Below, piece after piece: positions 8,471 to 16,046 of a stretch of 64,000 nt of DNA (positions are counted from its first letter, which is position 1; each line of letters opens with the position of its first letter). The notes beneath the pieces are model-generated. The model was not told the origin of the DNA and searched no databases. It worked only from the letters and a program-made list of their open reading frames with translations. The position numbers and the translations under genes were made by a program. Source of the stretch: Nocardioides sp. zg-1230 (GTDB lineage: Bacteria; Actinomycetota; Actinomycetes; Propionibacteriales; Nocardioidaceae); the NCBI RefSeq assembly GCF_013155335.1, contig NZ_JABJQZ010000008.1, positions 372,001 to 436,000 on the forward strand, given 5' to 3'.

Positions 8471-8525
8471 TATCGAAAGACGATGGTGTCGAGAAACGAT
8501 AGGGCATCGCTTTTCGATACGTCAA
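8471..8525 (-). promoter_or_regulatory. Promoter and operator of the DUF2975-XRE operon
   Basis: On the minus strand a -35 TTGACG (8520-8525) and a -10 TATCGT (8496-8501) are 18 bases apart. Inverted arms at 8471-8484 and 8506-8519 match at 12 of 14 positions (TATCGAAA core), and a third related half-site (GAGAAACGATA) lies between them over the -10 box. The layout fits autorepression by the small XRE protein. Confidence 0.75.
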
Positions 8526-8549
8526 CGTTCGGGCGTCGGCGACCCCCGA

Positions 8550-8598
8550 GCGGTGAGTGAGACAGGTTCCGGGGCCGCAGACCTGCCTCACTCACCGC
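8550..8598. repeat. Hairpin repeat A1 (about 50 bp)
   Basis: GCGGTGAGTGAGACAGG pairs almost perfectly with the right arm ending CCTCACTCACCGC, leaving a GC-rich loop with GGGGCC. A second, diverged copy lies 22 bases to the right, and a half copy is near 40.6 kb. Confidence 0.75.
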
Positions 8599-8620
8599 GA
8601 CACGTCCGGACATGCACCGA

Positions 8621-8670
8621 GCGGTGAGCAGGACACGTTTCCGGGCTCGAAGACATGCCTCACCCACCGC
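8621..8670. repeat. Hairpin repeat A2 (50 bp)
   Basis: This diverged copy of A1 has the same outer arms GCGGTGAG and CACCGC and the same length, and lies 21 bases from the hpd stop. It may act as a transcription end for hpd, but no T-tract follows. Confidence 0.75.
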
Positions 8671-8691
8671 TCGGCGGGTGGGCTGGGTGCG

Positions 8692-9924
8692 TCAGAGGTT
8701 GCCGCGGGCGTCCTGCTCGCGCTCGATGGCCTCGAAGAGCGCCTTGAAGTTGCCCTTGCCGAAGCCGAGCGAGCCGTGGCGCTCGATCAGCTCGAAGAAC
8801 ACCGTGGGCCGGTCGCCGAGCGGCTTGGTGAAGATCTGCAGCAGGTAGCCGTCCTCGTCGCGGTCGACGAGGATGCCGCGCTTCTGCAGCTCCTCGATCG
8901 GCACGCGCACCTCGCCGATGCGCGCCCGCAGCTCGGGGTCCTCGTAGTAGGAGTCCGGGGTGTTGAGGAACTCCACGCCGTTGGACCGCAGGGCGTCGAC
9001 GGTGGCGAGGATGTCGCCGGTCGCCAGGGCGAGGTGCTGCGCGCCGGGGCCGTTGTAGAACTCGAGGTACTCGTCGATCTGCGACTTCTTCTTCGCGATC
9101 GCCGGCTCGTTGAGCGGGAACTTCACGCGGTGGTTGCCGTTGGCGACGACCTTCGACATGAGCGCGGAGTAGTCGGTGGCGATGTCGTCACCGATGAACT
9201 CGGCCATGTTCACGAAGCCCATCACCTTGTTGTAGAAGGTGACCCACTCGTCCATCCGGCCGAGCTCGACGTTGCCGACGATGTGGTCGAGGGCCTGGAA
9301 CAGCCTCTTGGGCTGGTCGGCCTTCTTCTCCCAGCGCGGCTCGACGGCCTGGTAGCCGGGAAGGTAGGGGCCGGCGTAGGCCTCGCCGTCGACGGTGCGC
9401 TGCACCAGCGTGTGGCGGGTCTCGCCGTAGGTCGCGATGGCTGCGACGCGGACCTTGCCGTGCTCGTCCTCCACGGTGTCCGGCTCCACGAGGACCGTGG
9501 CGCCGGCCTTGCGGGCCTGCGCGATGCACTGGTCGACGTCGGGCACCTCGAGGGCGATGTCGACGACCCCGTCGCCGTGCTTGGCGTGGTGGGCGATCAG
9601 GTCGCTGTCGGGCGCGACGGCACCGCTGAGCACGAACTTGATGGAGCCGGACTTGAGGACGTACGACTTGTGGTCGCGGTTGCCGTTCTCGGGTCCCGAG
9701 TAGGCGATGAGGTCCATCCCCCACGCCGAGGCGTAGTAGTGGGCGGCCTGCGTGGCGTTGCCCACCACGAAGCAGATCGCGTCCCACCCGGTCACCGGGA
9801 ACGGGTCGGCGTCGGCGTCGTACTCCACGAGGCCGACGAGCTGCCGCAGCTGCTCGAGGGAGAGGTCGGCCTTCATCTCGTCCACGGTCAGGGCGCCACC
9901 GGTCGAGGCGATGTCAGTCGTCAT
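8692..9924 (-). CDS. hppD: 4-hydroxyphenylpyruvate dioxygenase
   Basis: The 410-residue enzyme converts 4-hydroxyphenylpyruvate to homogentisate, the second step of tyrosine breakdown. It has the two-barrel vicinal-oxygen-chelate layout. The iron-binding triad is intact: His214 in ALDHIVGNVE, His297 in GAQHLALA and Glu378 in FFELIERHG. The C-terminal GFGKGNFKALFEAIEREQ is the usual active-site lid. It stands alone and divergent from an Lrp-type regulator. The 81-base gap between them contains a clear inverted repeat, so regulation by that protein is likely. Confidence 0.96.
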   Translation of the reverse strand: MTTDIASTGGALTVDEMKADLSLEQLRQLVGLVEYDADADPFPVTGWDAICFVVGNATQAAHYYASAWGMDLIAYSGPENGNRDHKSYVLKSGSIKFVLSGAVAPDSDLIAHHAKHGDGVVDIALEVPDVDQCIAQARKAGATVLVEPDTVEDEHGKVRVAAIATYGETRHTLVQRTVDGEAYAGPYLPGYQAVEPRWEKKADQPKRLFQALDHIVGNVELGRMDEWVTFYNKVMGFVNMAEFIGDDIATDYSALMSKVVANGNHRVKFPLNEPAIAKKKSQIDEYLEFYNGPGAQHLALATGDILATVDALRSNGVEFLNTPDSYYEDPELRARIGEVRVPIEELQKRGILVDRDEDGYLLQIFTKPLGDRPTVFFELIERHGSLGFGKGNFKALFEAIEREQDARGNL

Positions 9925-9948
9925 GGGGCGAACCCTGCCGAGTCGCGG

Positions 9949-9987
9949 CACAATGTGCAACAGTACGCCGAAACGTTGCGCAATGTG
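9949..9987. promoter_or_regulatory. Inverted-repeat operator between hppD and the Lrp-type gene
   Basis: CACAATGTGCAAC at 9949-9961 and GTTGCGCAATGTG at 9975-9987 are inverted copies matching at 11 of 13 positions, 13 bases apart. The site lies between the two divergent starts and is the likely binding site of the Lrp/AsnC-type product. Confidence 0.75.
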
Positions 9988-10005
9988 TCCAGTCGAGGAG
10001 CGCCC

Positions 10006-10494
10006 GTGGACGAGATCGACGGCAAGATGATCGACCTGTTCGCCAGCGAGCCGCGCCTGGGCGTACTGGAGGCCAGCCGACGGCTCGGCATCGCGCGGGG
10101 CACGGTGCAGGCACGGCTCGACAAGCTGGCCGCGGCCGGGGTCATCACCGGGTGGGGCCCGGACCTCTCCCCCGAGGCGATCGGCTACCCCGTGACCGCC
10201 TTCCTCACCCTCGAGATCCGCCAGGGCTCGGCCGACCGCGGCGGCCACGACGCGGTCGCCGCCCACCTCGCTGGCATCCCCGAGGTGCTCGAGGCCTACA
10301 CGATCACCGGCGCCGGCGACATGTGGGCCCGCGTCGTCGCGCGGTCCAACGCCGACCTGCAGCGCGTCATCGACCTCGTCCTCACCGAGCCGGGGATCGA
10401 CCGCTCGACCACCGTGATCGCCCTCGCGACCCAGATCCCCTACCGGGTCGTGCCGCTGGCACGCGCGGCGACCGGCGGACTCGACCAGGTTTGA
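10006..10494 (+). CDS. Lrp/AsnC-family transcriptional regulator
   Basis: This 162-residue protein has an N-terminal helix-turn-helix (DEIDGKMIDLFASEP, LEASRRLGIARGTVQARLDKLAA) and a C-terminal RAM/ligand-binding domain (TAFLTLEI, LEAYTITGAGDMWARVVARS). The GTG at 10006 has a GAGGAG site five bases upstream. It is divergent from hppD, so it probably senses an aromatic amino acid or an intermediate and controls tyrosine catabolism, as related regulators do in other actinobacteria. The ligand is inferred, not seen. Confidence 0.93.
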   Translation: MDEIDGKMIDLFASEPRLGVLEASRRLGIARGTVQARLDKLAAAGVITGWGPDLSPEAIGYPVTAFLTLEIRQGSADRGGHDAVAAHLAGIPEVLEAYTITGAGDMWARVVARSNADLQRVIDLVLTEPGIDRSTTVIALATQIPYRVVPLARAATGGLDQV

Positions 10495-10586
10495 CTGATT
10501 GTGGCGATGCCTCCGGGGACCGGCCGACCTAGCGTCGAAAGCTCGTGCGACATCTCGGTCACACTCATCCCCCCTTGAGGAGTGTC

Positions 10587-11480
10587 ATGTTCCGATCATC
10601 TCGTCTCGCGGCCGCACTCGTGACGCTGGCCGCCGTCGTCGTGGCCGGCCAGCCGTCCTCGGCCGTCCCCGACCCCGCTCCCGTGAGCGGCGCGATCTTC
10701 ACGTCCGACTCCAGCGGCGAGCCGGTCAACCTCAACCACTACCCGAGCAAGGAGGCGGTCTACCTCAACGGCGGTCCGGGCACGAACGCGCCCGACGACG
10801 CAGCCGGGCTGCCCGACGGCACCTACTACTTCCAGGTCACGGACCCGAGCGGGAAGACGCTCCTGTCCTCGGACGAGATCGAGTGCCGCCAGTTCACCGT
10901 GCTGGGAGGCGTCATCCAGGACGTCGTCCCGAGCGGCGGCTGCGAGCACGACACCGGCATAGACGGGGAGGACGACGGCGCGACTGTGCAGCTGTTCCCC
11001 TACGACACCACCCCCAACCCGGGTGGCGTCTACAAGGTCTGGGTCACCCCCGTCGGGTCCTACGACTGCACGGGGTCCGGCAACAAGCACTGCTTCGTGC
11101 CGTCCCAGAGCAAGACCGACAACTTCAAGGTCCTCGAGGACGCGACCGTCGAGATCGACGCCCGCTTCTGGAAGAACGGTGTGGCCATGCTGGGCATGGC
11201 GGCCTACTGGACCGACACCAACGGCGCGTCCAACGTGAAGTACTCGGAGTACGCGCCCGAGCTGCTGGCCTTCCGCGAGGCCCACATCGAGGCGGTCGAG
11301 CCCGGCACGCACATCGTGACCGTCGGGGACCAGGACGGGTGCCGCATCAGCAAGGTGCGCGGGGCCCGGGGCGAGAACGTCCGAGCCGGCAAGGACGGCC
11401 TCTACCGCGTCGAGGTGGATGTCGCCGTCTGGCGGGCCGGCGCCGACATCACCTACCGGGTGGAGGTCACCTGCCGCTGA
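10587..11480 (+). CDS. Secreted protein of unknown function
   Basis: The 297-residue protein has a clear Sec signal peptide (MFRSSRLAAALVTLAAVVVA, cleavage near SSAVP) and a TTGAGGAG ribosome binding site. The mature part looks beta-rich and modular: GLPDGTYYFQVTDPSGKTLLS resembles an Ig or prealbumin-like strand pattern, and paired cysteines (ECRQF, GGCEHD, YDCTG, KHCFV) suggest disulfides. I know no named function for it. Transcription may begin after the TAGCGT at 10530-10535, leaving a leader of about 45 bases. Confidence 0.7.
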   Translation: MFRSSRLAAALVTLAAVVVAGQPSSAVPDPAPVSGAIFTSDSSGEPVNLNHYPSKEAVYLNGGPGTNAPDDAAGLPDGTYYFQVTDPSGKTLLSSDEIECRQFTVLGGVIQDVVPSGGCEHDTGIDGEDDGATVQLFPYDTTPNPGGVYKVWVTPVGSYDCTGSGNKHCFVPSQSKTDNFKVLEDATVEIDARFWKNGVAMLGMAAYWTDTNGASNVKYSEYAPELLAFREAHIEAVEPGTHIVTVGDQDGCRISKVRGARGENVRAGKDGLYRVEVDVAVWRAGADITYRVEVTCR

Positions 11481-11511
11481 GCGGCGAACGCTGATCCGTG
11501 TGGGCGGGGGC

Positions 11512-12024
11512 TCAGTCCCCCGCCCGCATGATCAGGCAGGTGGAGGTCGCGTGGGCCACGAGCCGGCCGGACTCGTCGCTCAGCTGCGCCTGTGCCAGCG
11601 CCGTACGTCGTCCCCGCTGGATGACGGTGCCCTCGCAGGTGAGCAGCCCGGAGTCCACCGTGACCGGCCGCAGGAACTTCACCGTCAGGTCGACCGAGGT
11701 GTAGAGCTCACCGACCGCGAGCGTCGTGTGCACCGCGCACGCGGCGGCGGTGTCGAGCAGCGTCGAGATCACGCCGCCGTGGACGCTGCCCAGCGGGTTG
11801 TAGTGGAAGGACGCGGCCGGCATCTCGACGACCACGCGGCCCGGTTCGGGACGCAGGTCGGTGAAGCCGAGCGTGTCCATGATCGGCGGGTGCGGCAGCT
11901 CGCCGTCGCGCATCGCCTCGAGCTGCTGGAGGCCGTCGAGCTCCAGGGGGCGCGCCAGGTCGGCCTGGCCGGGCGAGGCCCAGGTGAAGGTCCGGCTCTC
12001 GGTCGTGAACTGGGTCTGCGTCAT
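11512..12024 (-). CDS. PaaI-type hotdog thioesterase
   Basis: The 170-residue protein has the hotdog-fold signature NPLGSVHGGVISTLLDTAAACAV, where the HGG motif and Asp form the CoA-thioester hydrolysis site. It also has VDLTVKFLRPV and a final strand that are typical of the 4HBT/PaaI family. It should hydrolyse acyl- or aryl-CoA esters; the physiological substrate is not evident. The ATG at 12024 was preferred over one 36 bases upstream because the upstream one would overlap the promoter of the divergent HxlR gene. Confidence 0.85.
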   Translation of the reverse strand: MTQTQFTTESRTFTWASPGQADLARPLELDGLQQLEAMRDGELPHPPIMDTLGFTDLRPEPGRVVVEMPAASFHYNPLGSVHGGVISTLLDTAAACAVHTTLAVGELYTSVDLTVKFLRPVTVDSGLLTCEGTVIQRGRRTALAQAQLSDESGRLVAHATSTCLIMRAGD

Positions 12025-12067
12025 GGACCCAGCCTCGCACCCGGTTGCTGAGTCTGTCAACGAGACC

Positions 12068-12073
12068 TAGGCT
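12068..12073 (+). promoter_or_regulatory. -10 hexamer TAGGCT of the HxlR gene
   Basis: TAGGCT ends six bases before the ATG at 12080 with no ribosome binding site between, matching the leaderless pattern. Confidence 0.45.
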
Positions 12074-12079
12074 GCGGGC

Positions 12080-12559
12080 ATGAGCACCTCCCCCGTCGCC
12101 CTGCAGTGGTCGACCGACAACTGCACGGTCGGCCGGACGATGGAGGTCCTCGGTGAGCGGTGGACCATGGTCGTGCTGCGCGAGGTCTTCAACGGCGTGC
12201 GCCGCTTCGACGACATGCGCCGCCACTCGGGCATCCCGCGCCAGGTGCTCACCGACCGGCTGGCGTTGCTCGTCGAGGCGGGGATCCTGCGGCGCGAGCC
12301 CTACCGGGAGCCGGGCCAGCGCGAGCGCCACGAGTACCGCCCGACCGACAAGGGCTTCGACCTCTACCCCGTGCTCGTCGCCGTGCGGGCGTGGGGCGAT
12401 CGCTACCTCGCCGACCCCGAGGGCTCGCCCGTCGAGTTCGAGCACGTGGGGTGCGGGGCCGAGGTCGGTCTGGTCCTGCGCTGCGCGGAGGGCCACGAGG
12501 TGACCGGGCGCCGCGACGTAGCCACCCGACCCGGCCCGGGGATCAAGCCGTTCGCCTGA
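12080..12559 (+). CDS. HxlR-family transcriptional regulator
   Basis: This 159-residue winged-helix protein has the HxlR hallmarks: a near N-terminal cysteine (DNCTVGRTMEVLGERWTMVVL), the recognition region GVRRFDDMRRHSGIPRQVLTDRL and the wing LRREPYREPGQRERHEYRPTDKG. HxlR regulators respond to electrophiles or small ligands. It is divergent from the thioesterase gene, its most likely partner. The C-terminal 30 residues, with two further cysteines (VGCGAEVGLVLRCAEGH), extend beyond the core domain and could form a small metal or redox site. Confidence 0.92.
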   Translation: MSTSPVALQWSTDNCTVGRTMEVLGERWTMVVLREVFNGVRRFDDMRRHSGIPRQVLTDRLALLVEAGILRREPYREPGQRERHEYRPTDKGFDLYPVLVAVRAWGDRYLADPEGSPVEFEHVGCGAEVGLVLRCAEGHEVTGRRDVATRPGPGIKPFA

Positions 12560-12563
12560 ACCC

Positions 12564-13199
12564 TCAGCGCAGCCGCGCGGCGACCTCGGCCGCGGCAGCG
12601 ATGACCTGCGGCGCGACGACGTCCTCGTCGATCGCTCCGTCGAGCGTCACGATGCCCACGCTGGCGCGCAGCCCGTCCACGCCCCGCACGGGCGCGGCGA
12701 GACCGCGGGCGCCGGTCTGGAGCTCGCCGCTCGTGACGGCGTACGCCGCCTCGTCCACGTCGACCAGCCCGATGGCCTTGCCCGCCGCGCCCTGCGTCAG
12801 CGGGTGCCGGGCACCGACCCGGTAGGACACGTGGAAGTCGGTCCACGACGGCTCGACGACCGCCAGCGCGAGCGCCTCCTCGCCGTCGGCCACCGTGAGG
12901 TGGGCGGTCGACCCGAGCGACTCCGCGAGGCGCCGCAGCACCGGCAGGGCGAGGTCGCGCAGCAGCGGCTGCACCCCGCTGGCCAGGTGGAGCACGCCGA
13001 GGCCCACAAAGAGCCGGGACCGCGCGTCGCGCCGCACCAGCCCGTGCTGCTCGAGGGTGCTGATCAGCCGGTAGACGACCGTGCGGTTGACCTCGAGCCG
13101 GTGCGACAGCTCGGTGACCGTCAGCCCCTCCGGGCTCTCCGCCAGCACGCGGAGCGCCCGGAGGCCGCGGTCGAGCGTCTGCGAGGTCTCGGCGGGCAC
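12564..13199 (-). CDS. IclR-family transcriptional regulator
   Basis: The 211-residue protein has an N-terminal winged helix (SQTLDRGLRALRVLAESPEG, TVTELSHRLEVNRTVVYRLI) and an IclR effector domain (PLTQGAAGKAIG, APVRGVDGLRASVGIVTLDG). It is about 40 residues shorter than typical IclR proteins, mainly within the effector domain. The GTG at 13199 is supported by CATAGT at 13206-13211, six bases before it. It ends four bases from the convergent HxlR gene. No catabolic gene lies next to it, so its target is unknown. Confidence 0.9.
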   Translation of the reverse strand: MPAETSQTLDRGLRALRVLAESPEGLTVTELSHRLEVNRTVVYRLISTLEQHGLVRRDARSRLFVGLGVLHLASGVQPLLRDLALPVLRRLAESLGSTAHLTVADGEEALALAVVEPSWTDFHVSYRVGARHPLTQGAAGKAIGLVDVDEAAYAVTSGELQTGARGLAAPVRGVDGLRASVGIVTLDGAIDEDVVAPQVIAAAAEVAARLR

Positions 13200-13205
13200 A
13201 GGGCC

Positions 13206-13211
13206 ACTATG
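13206..13211 (-). promoter_or_regulatory. -10 hexamer CATAGT of the IclR gene
   Basis: On the minus strand CATAGT ends six bases before the GTG at 13199. An identical hexamer with the same offset precedes yqgE. Confidence 0.4.
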
Positions 13212-13251
13212 ACAGCCGAGCGGTGCCAGCCGGACGAGGGCAGTCGAGCGC

Positions 13252-15030
13252 TCAGGAGGTCTTGCGCACGGCCCACTCGCGGATCCGGTTGATCCGCTCG
13301 TGCAGCTGCTCGGCGTTCGCCACTGCGGCCGGCGGGCCGCCGCACTCCTTGCGGAGCGCGTTGTGGGTGATGCCGTGCGCCTGCCCGGTGCGGTGGTGCC
13401 AGGCGGCGACGAGGCCGTTGAGCTCGCGCCGGAGCACCCCGAGCTGCTGGTGCGTGCTGAGCTCCTGCACCGAGTCCACGACCCGGTCGCCCACGCCCTC
13501 CGCCTTCTGCTTGCGGGCGCGCTCGCTCTGTCGCGAGTGCAGGAGCTCGCGCACCTGGTCGGGCTCGAGGAGACCGGGGATGCCGAGGAAGTCCATCTCC
13601 TCCTCGGAGCCGGAGACCACCTCACCGGAGTGGCCGAACTGGGCGCCCTCGTAGAGCACGTGGTCGAAGGAGGCGGTGGACCCCAGCGCCTCCCACGACA
13701 TCTCGAGGTCCTCGGAGGCGCCGTCCTCGGCGTTGGCCGCGGCGAGGAGCCCCTCCTCGGCGGCGAAGATGTCGTCCTCGTCCTGCACGCGGCGCCCGAG
13801 CACGTGGTCGCGCTGGGCCTCCATGTCGGAGGCGAACTCCAGCAGGTGCGGGACCGACGGCAGGAACACCGACGCGGTCTCGCCGCGCGACCGAGCACGC
13901 ACGAAGCGGCCGACGGCCTGGGCGAAGAAGAGCGGGGTCGACACGGTGGTCGCCCACACGCCGACCGCGAGGCGCGGCACGTCGACGCCCTCGGACACCA
14001 TCCGGACCGCGACCATCCAGCGGTCCTCGGAGTGGGTGAACTTCTCGATCTTCTTCGAGGAGCCCTTCTCGTCCGAGAGCACCACCGTGGGTGACTCGCC
14101 GCTGATCTTCTTCAGCAGGGCGGCGTAGGCCCGCGCGGTCTCCTGGTCACCGGCGATCACCAGACCGCCGGCGTCGGGCACGTGACGGCGTACCTCCGAC
14201 AGACGCCTGTCCGCCGCCTGCAGCACCGCCGGGATCCACGACCCGCGGGGGTCGAGGGCCGTACGCAGCGCCTGGGCGTGCATGTCCTTGGTGAGCGGCT
14301 CCCCCAGCCGGGCGACGACCTCGTCGCCGGCGCGCGTGCGCCACTGCATCTCGCCGGAGTAGGCCATGAAGAGGACCGGTCGCACGACGTGGTCGGCGAG
14401 CGCGTGGGCGTAGCCGTAGGTGTAGTCGGCCGCCGACGTCGGGATGCCGTCGTCGCCGGGCGCATAGCTCACGAACGGGATGGGGTTGATGTCGGAGCGG
14501 AACGGCGTGCCGGTCAGCGCGAGCCGGCGGGTGGCCGGGTCGAACGACTCGCGCACACCCTCTCCCCACGACAGCGCGTCGCCGGCGTGGTGGATCTCGT
14601 CGAGGATGACCAGCGTCTTGAAGCGCTCGGTGCGGATCCGCATCGCCAGCGGGTTGACCGCGACGCCGGCGTAGGTGACGGCGATGCCGACGTAGTCGTC
14701 GGAGGTGCGCCCCTTGCCGGCCGAGTAGGTCGGGTCGATCGGGATGCCGGCGCGCGCGGCCGCCTCCGCCCACTGGGTCTTGAGGTGCTCGGTGGGCGCG
14801 ACGACGGTGATCCGGTCGACGACCCGGCGGCTCAGCAGGTCGGCCGCCACGGTCAGCGCGAACGTCGTCTTCCCGGCGCCGGGCGTCGCCACCGCGAGGA
14901 AGTCGCGCGGCTGGCGGGACTGGTAGGTGTCCATCGCCGCCTGCTGCCAGGCGCGGAGCGAGGGCGCAGTGCCCCAAGCGGCCCGGTCGGGCCACGCGGG
15001 GGGCAGCGGCGCGTCAGGCCGCCCCGTCAC
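13252..15030 (-). CDS. DEAD/DEAH-box helicase
   Basis: The 592-residue superfamily 2 helicase has motif I ATPGAGKTT, motif II DEIHH, motif III LTGTPFRSD, motif V VRMVSEGVDVPRL and motif VI QAVGRFVRARSRG. A charged C-terminal region of about 170 residues follows. Such proteins are conserved across actinobacteria next to DUF3039 and are presumed to remodel DNA or RNA; the substrate is unproven. The GTG at 15030 overlaps the DUF3039 stop by four bases (GTGA), which fixes the start and indicates coupled translation. Confidence 0.92.
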   Translation of the reverse strand: MTGRPDAPLPPAWPDRAAWGTAPSLRAWQQAAMDTYQSRQPRDFLAVATPGAGKTTFALTVAADLLSRRVVDRITVVAPTEHLKTQWAEAAARAGIPIDPTYSAGKGRTSDDYVGIAVTYAGVAVNPLAMRIRTERFKTLVILDEIHHAGDALSWGEGVRESFDPATRRLALTGTPFRSDINPIPFVSYAPGDDGIPTSAADYTYGYAHALADHVVRPVLFMAYSGEMQWRTRAGDEVVARLGEPLTKDMHAQALRTALDPRGSWIPAVLQAADRRLSEVRRHVPDAGGLVIAGDQETARAYAALLKKISGESPTVVLSDEKGSSKKIEKFTHSEDRWMVAVRMVSEGVDVPRLAVGVWATTVSTPLFFAQAVGRFVRARSRGETASVFLPSVPHLLEFASDMEAQRDHVLGRRVQDEDDIFAAEEGLLAAANAEDGASEDLEMSWEALGSTASFDHVLYEGAQFGHSGEVVSGSEEEMDFLGIPGLLEPDQVRELLHSRQSERARKQKAEGVGDRVVDSVQELSTHQQLGVLRRELNGLVAAWHHRTGQAHGITHNALRKECGGPPAAVANAEQLHERINRIREWAVRKTS

Positions 15031-15320
15031 GCCTCGGAACCCGAGCCGTCCGAACCGGACCCGCCACCGGGCTTGTCGCCCGACTTCATCGAGTCCCAGA
15101 TCTCCTTGCACTCCGGGCAGACCGGGTACTTCTCCGGAGCGCGCGAGGGCACCCACACCTTGCCGCACAGCGCGATCACAGGAGTGCCCATGACCATCGC
15201 CTCGGTGAGCTTGTCCTTGGGCACGTAGTGCGAGAACCGCTCGTGGTCACCCTCGTCCGTCGGGACGGTCTGACGCTCTTCGATCGTCTGGGTGCCCGGG
15301 GAGAATCCGATGGTGCTCAT
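15027..15320 (-). CDS. DUF3039 domain-containing protein
   Basis: This 97-residue protein has the DUF3039 core: HERFSHYVPKDKLTEAMVMG, then ALCGKVWVPSRAPEKYPVCPEC. The two cysteine pairs (ALCGK and CPEC) suggest a zinc site. The C-terminus is a low-complexity Gly/Ser tail. Its function is unknown, but the gene is translationally coupled to the helicase downstream, so the two probably work together. TAGGCT at 15329-15334 ends eight bases before the ATG at 15320 and favours this start over the ATG nine bases upstream. Confidence 0.9.
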   Translation of the reverse strand: MSTIGFSPGTQTIEERQTVPTDEGDHERFSHYVPKDKLTEAMVMGTPVIALCGKVWVPSRAPEKYPVCPECKEIWDSMKSGDKPGGGSGSDGSGSEA

Positions 15321-15405
15321 GATGGGCAAGCCTAAGGCATCGGCCTCAACGATCGGCCGTCGCGAGCAGGGCGAGCGATGAGGGCGCTGCCTGTCAACGC
15401 GGATG

Positions 15406-15960
15406 TCAGTTGAGGTCGGGGTCGAAGGGGCGATTCACGTGCCAGGCGAGCATGCCGGGCTGGCGCCGCATCACGTCACGCCACAGCTCGCTCGGGTCGT
15501 CACGGAAGGCGTCGGCGGCCTCGCTGGTGACGACGTACCAGCTGCCCTCCTCGACCTCGCCGTCGAGCTGACCCGCACCCCAGCCGGCGTAGCCCGCGAA
15601 CACCCGCATGGCGCTGAGCGTGCCGTCGACGAGCTCGGTCGGGGTGTCGAGGTCGACCATGCCCAGCAGGCCGGCGACCGGGCGCCAGCCCACGGGTGGG
15701 TCCTGCGGGTCACGCAGCGCACCGACGGCGAGGGCACCGTCGGTGCCCACCGGCCCGCCGCGGAACAGCACCTCGGGCTCGGCGACCACGTCGCGCCACG
15801 GTTCGAGGACGTCGGCGACCATGATCTGCGAGGGGCGGTTGAGGATGACGCCCAGCGCGCCCTCCTCCGTGACGTCGAGCAGCAGCACGACCGTGTCGGC
15901 GAAGTTGGGGTCCTGCAGTGCCGGCGTCGCCACCAGCAACATCCCCGATGCGAGCTGCAT
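15406..15960 (-). CDS. YqgE/AlgH family protein (DUF179)
   Basis: The 184-residue protein matches the YqgE/AlgH family throughout. It starts MQLASGMLLVATPALQDPNF, has GALGVILNRPSQIMVADVL, then FRGGPVGTDGALAVG, and ends with the conserved GYAGWGAGQLDGEVEEGSW. The family is widespread and structurally known but has no settled biochemical function. The start is supported by CATAGT at 15967-15972, six bases before the ATG. The gene stands alone between DUF3039 and a divergent TetR gene. Confidence 0.92.
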   Translation of the reverse strand: MQLASGMLLVATPALQDPNFADTVVLLLDVTEEGALGVILNRPSQIMVADVLEPWRDVVAEPEVLFRGGPVGTDGALAVGALRDPQDPPVGWRPVAGLLGMVDLDTPTELVDGTLSAMRVFAGYAGWGAGQLDGEVEEGSWYVVTSEAADAFRDDPSELWRDVMRRQPGMLAWHVNRPFDPDLN

Positions 15961-16033
15961 GCACCCACTATGGCCGACCTCGGGTCGCGGCACACCACCC
16001 TCGCGACGACCCCGCGGGAGCCCCGGGGTCACC

Positions 16034-16039
16034 TAGGCT
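16034..16039 (+). promoter_or_regulatory. -10 hexamer TAGGCT of the TetR gene
   Basis: TAGGCT ends seven bases before the ATG at 16047, without a ribosome binding site in between. Confidence 0.45.
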
Positions 16040-16046
16040 GCGAGCC

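Noticed and set aside
8557..10005. A plus-strand frame that runs from the A repeats into the Lrp gene
   Set aside because: The part before 10006 is antisense to hppD. The repeat-derived segment with TCLTHR motifs is just translation of the hairpins.
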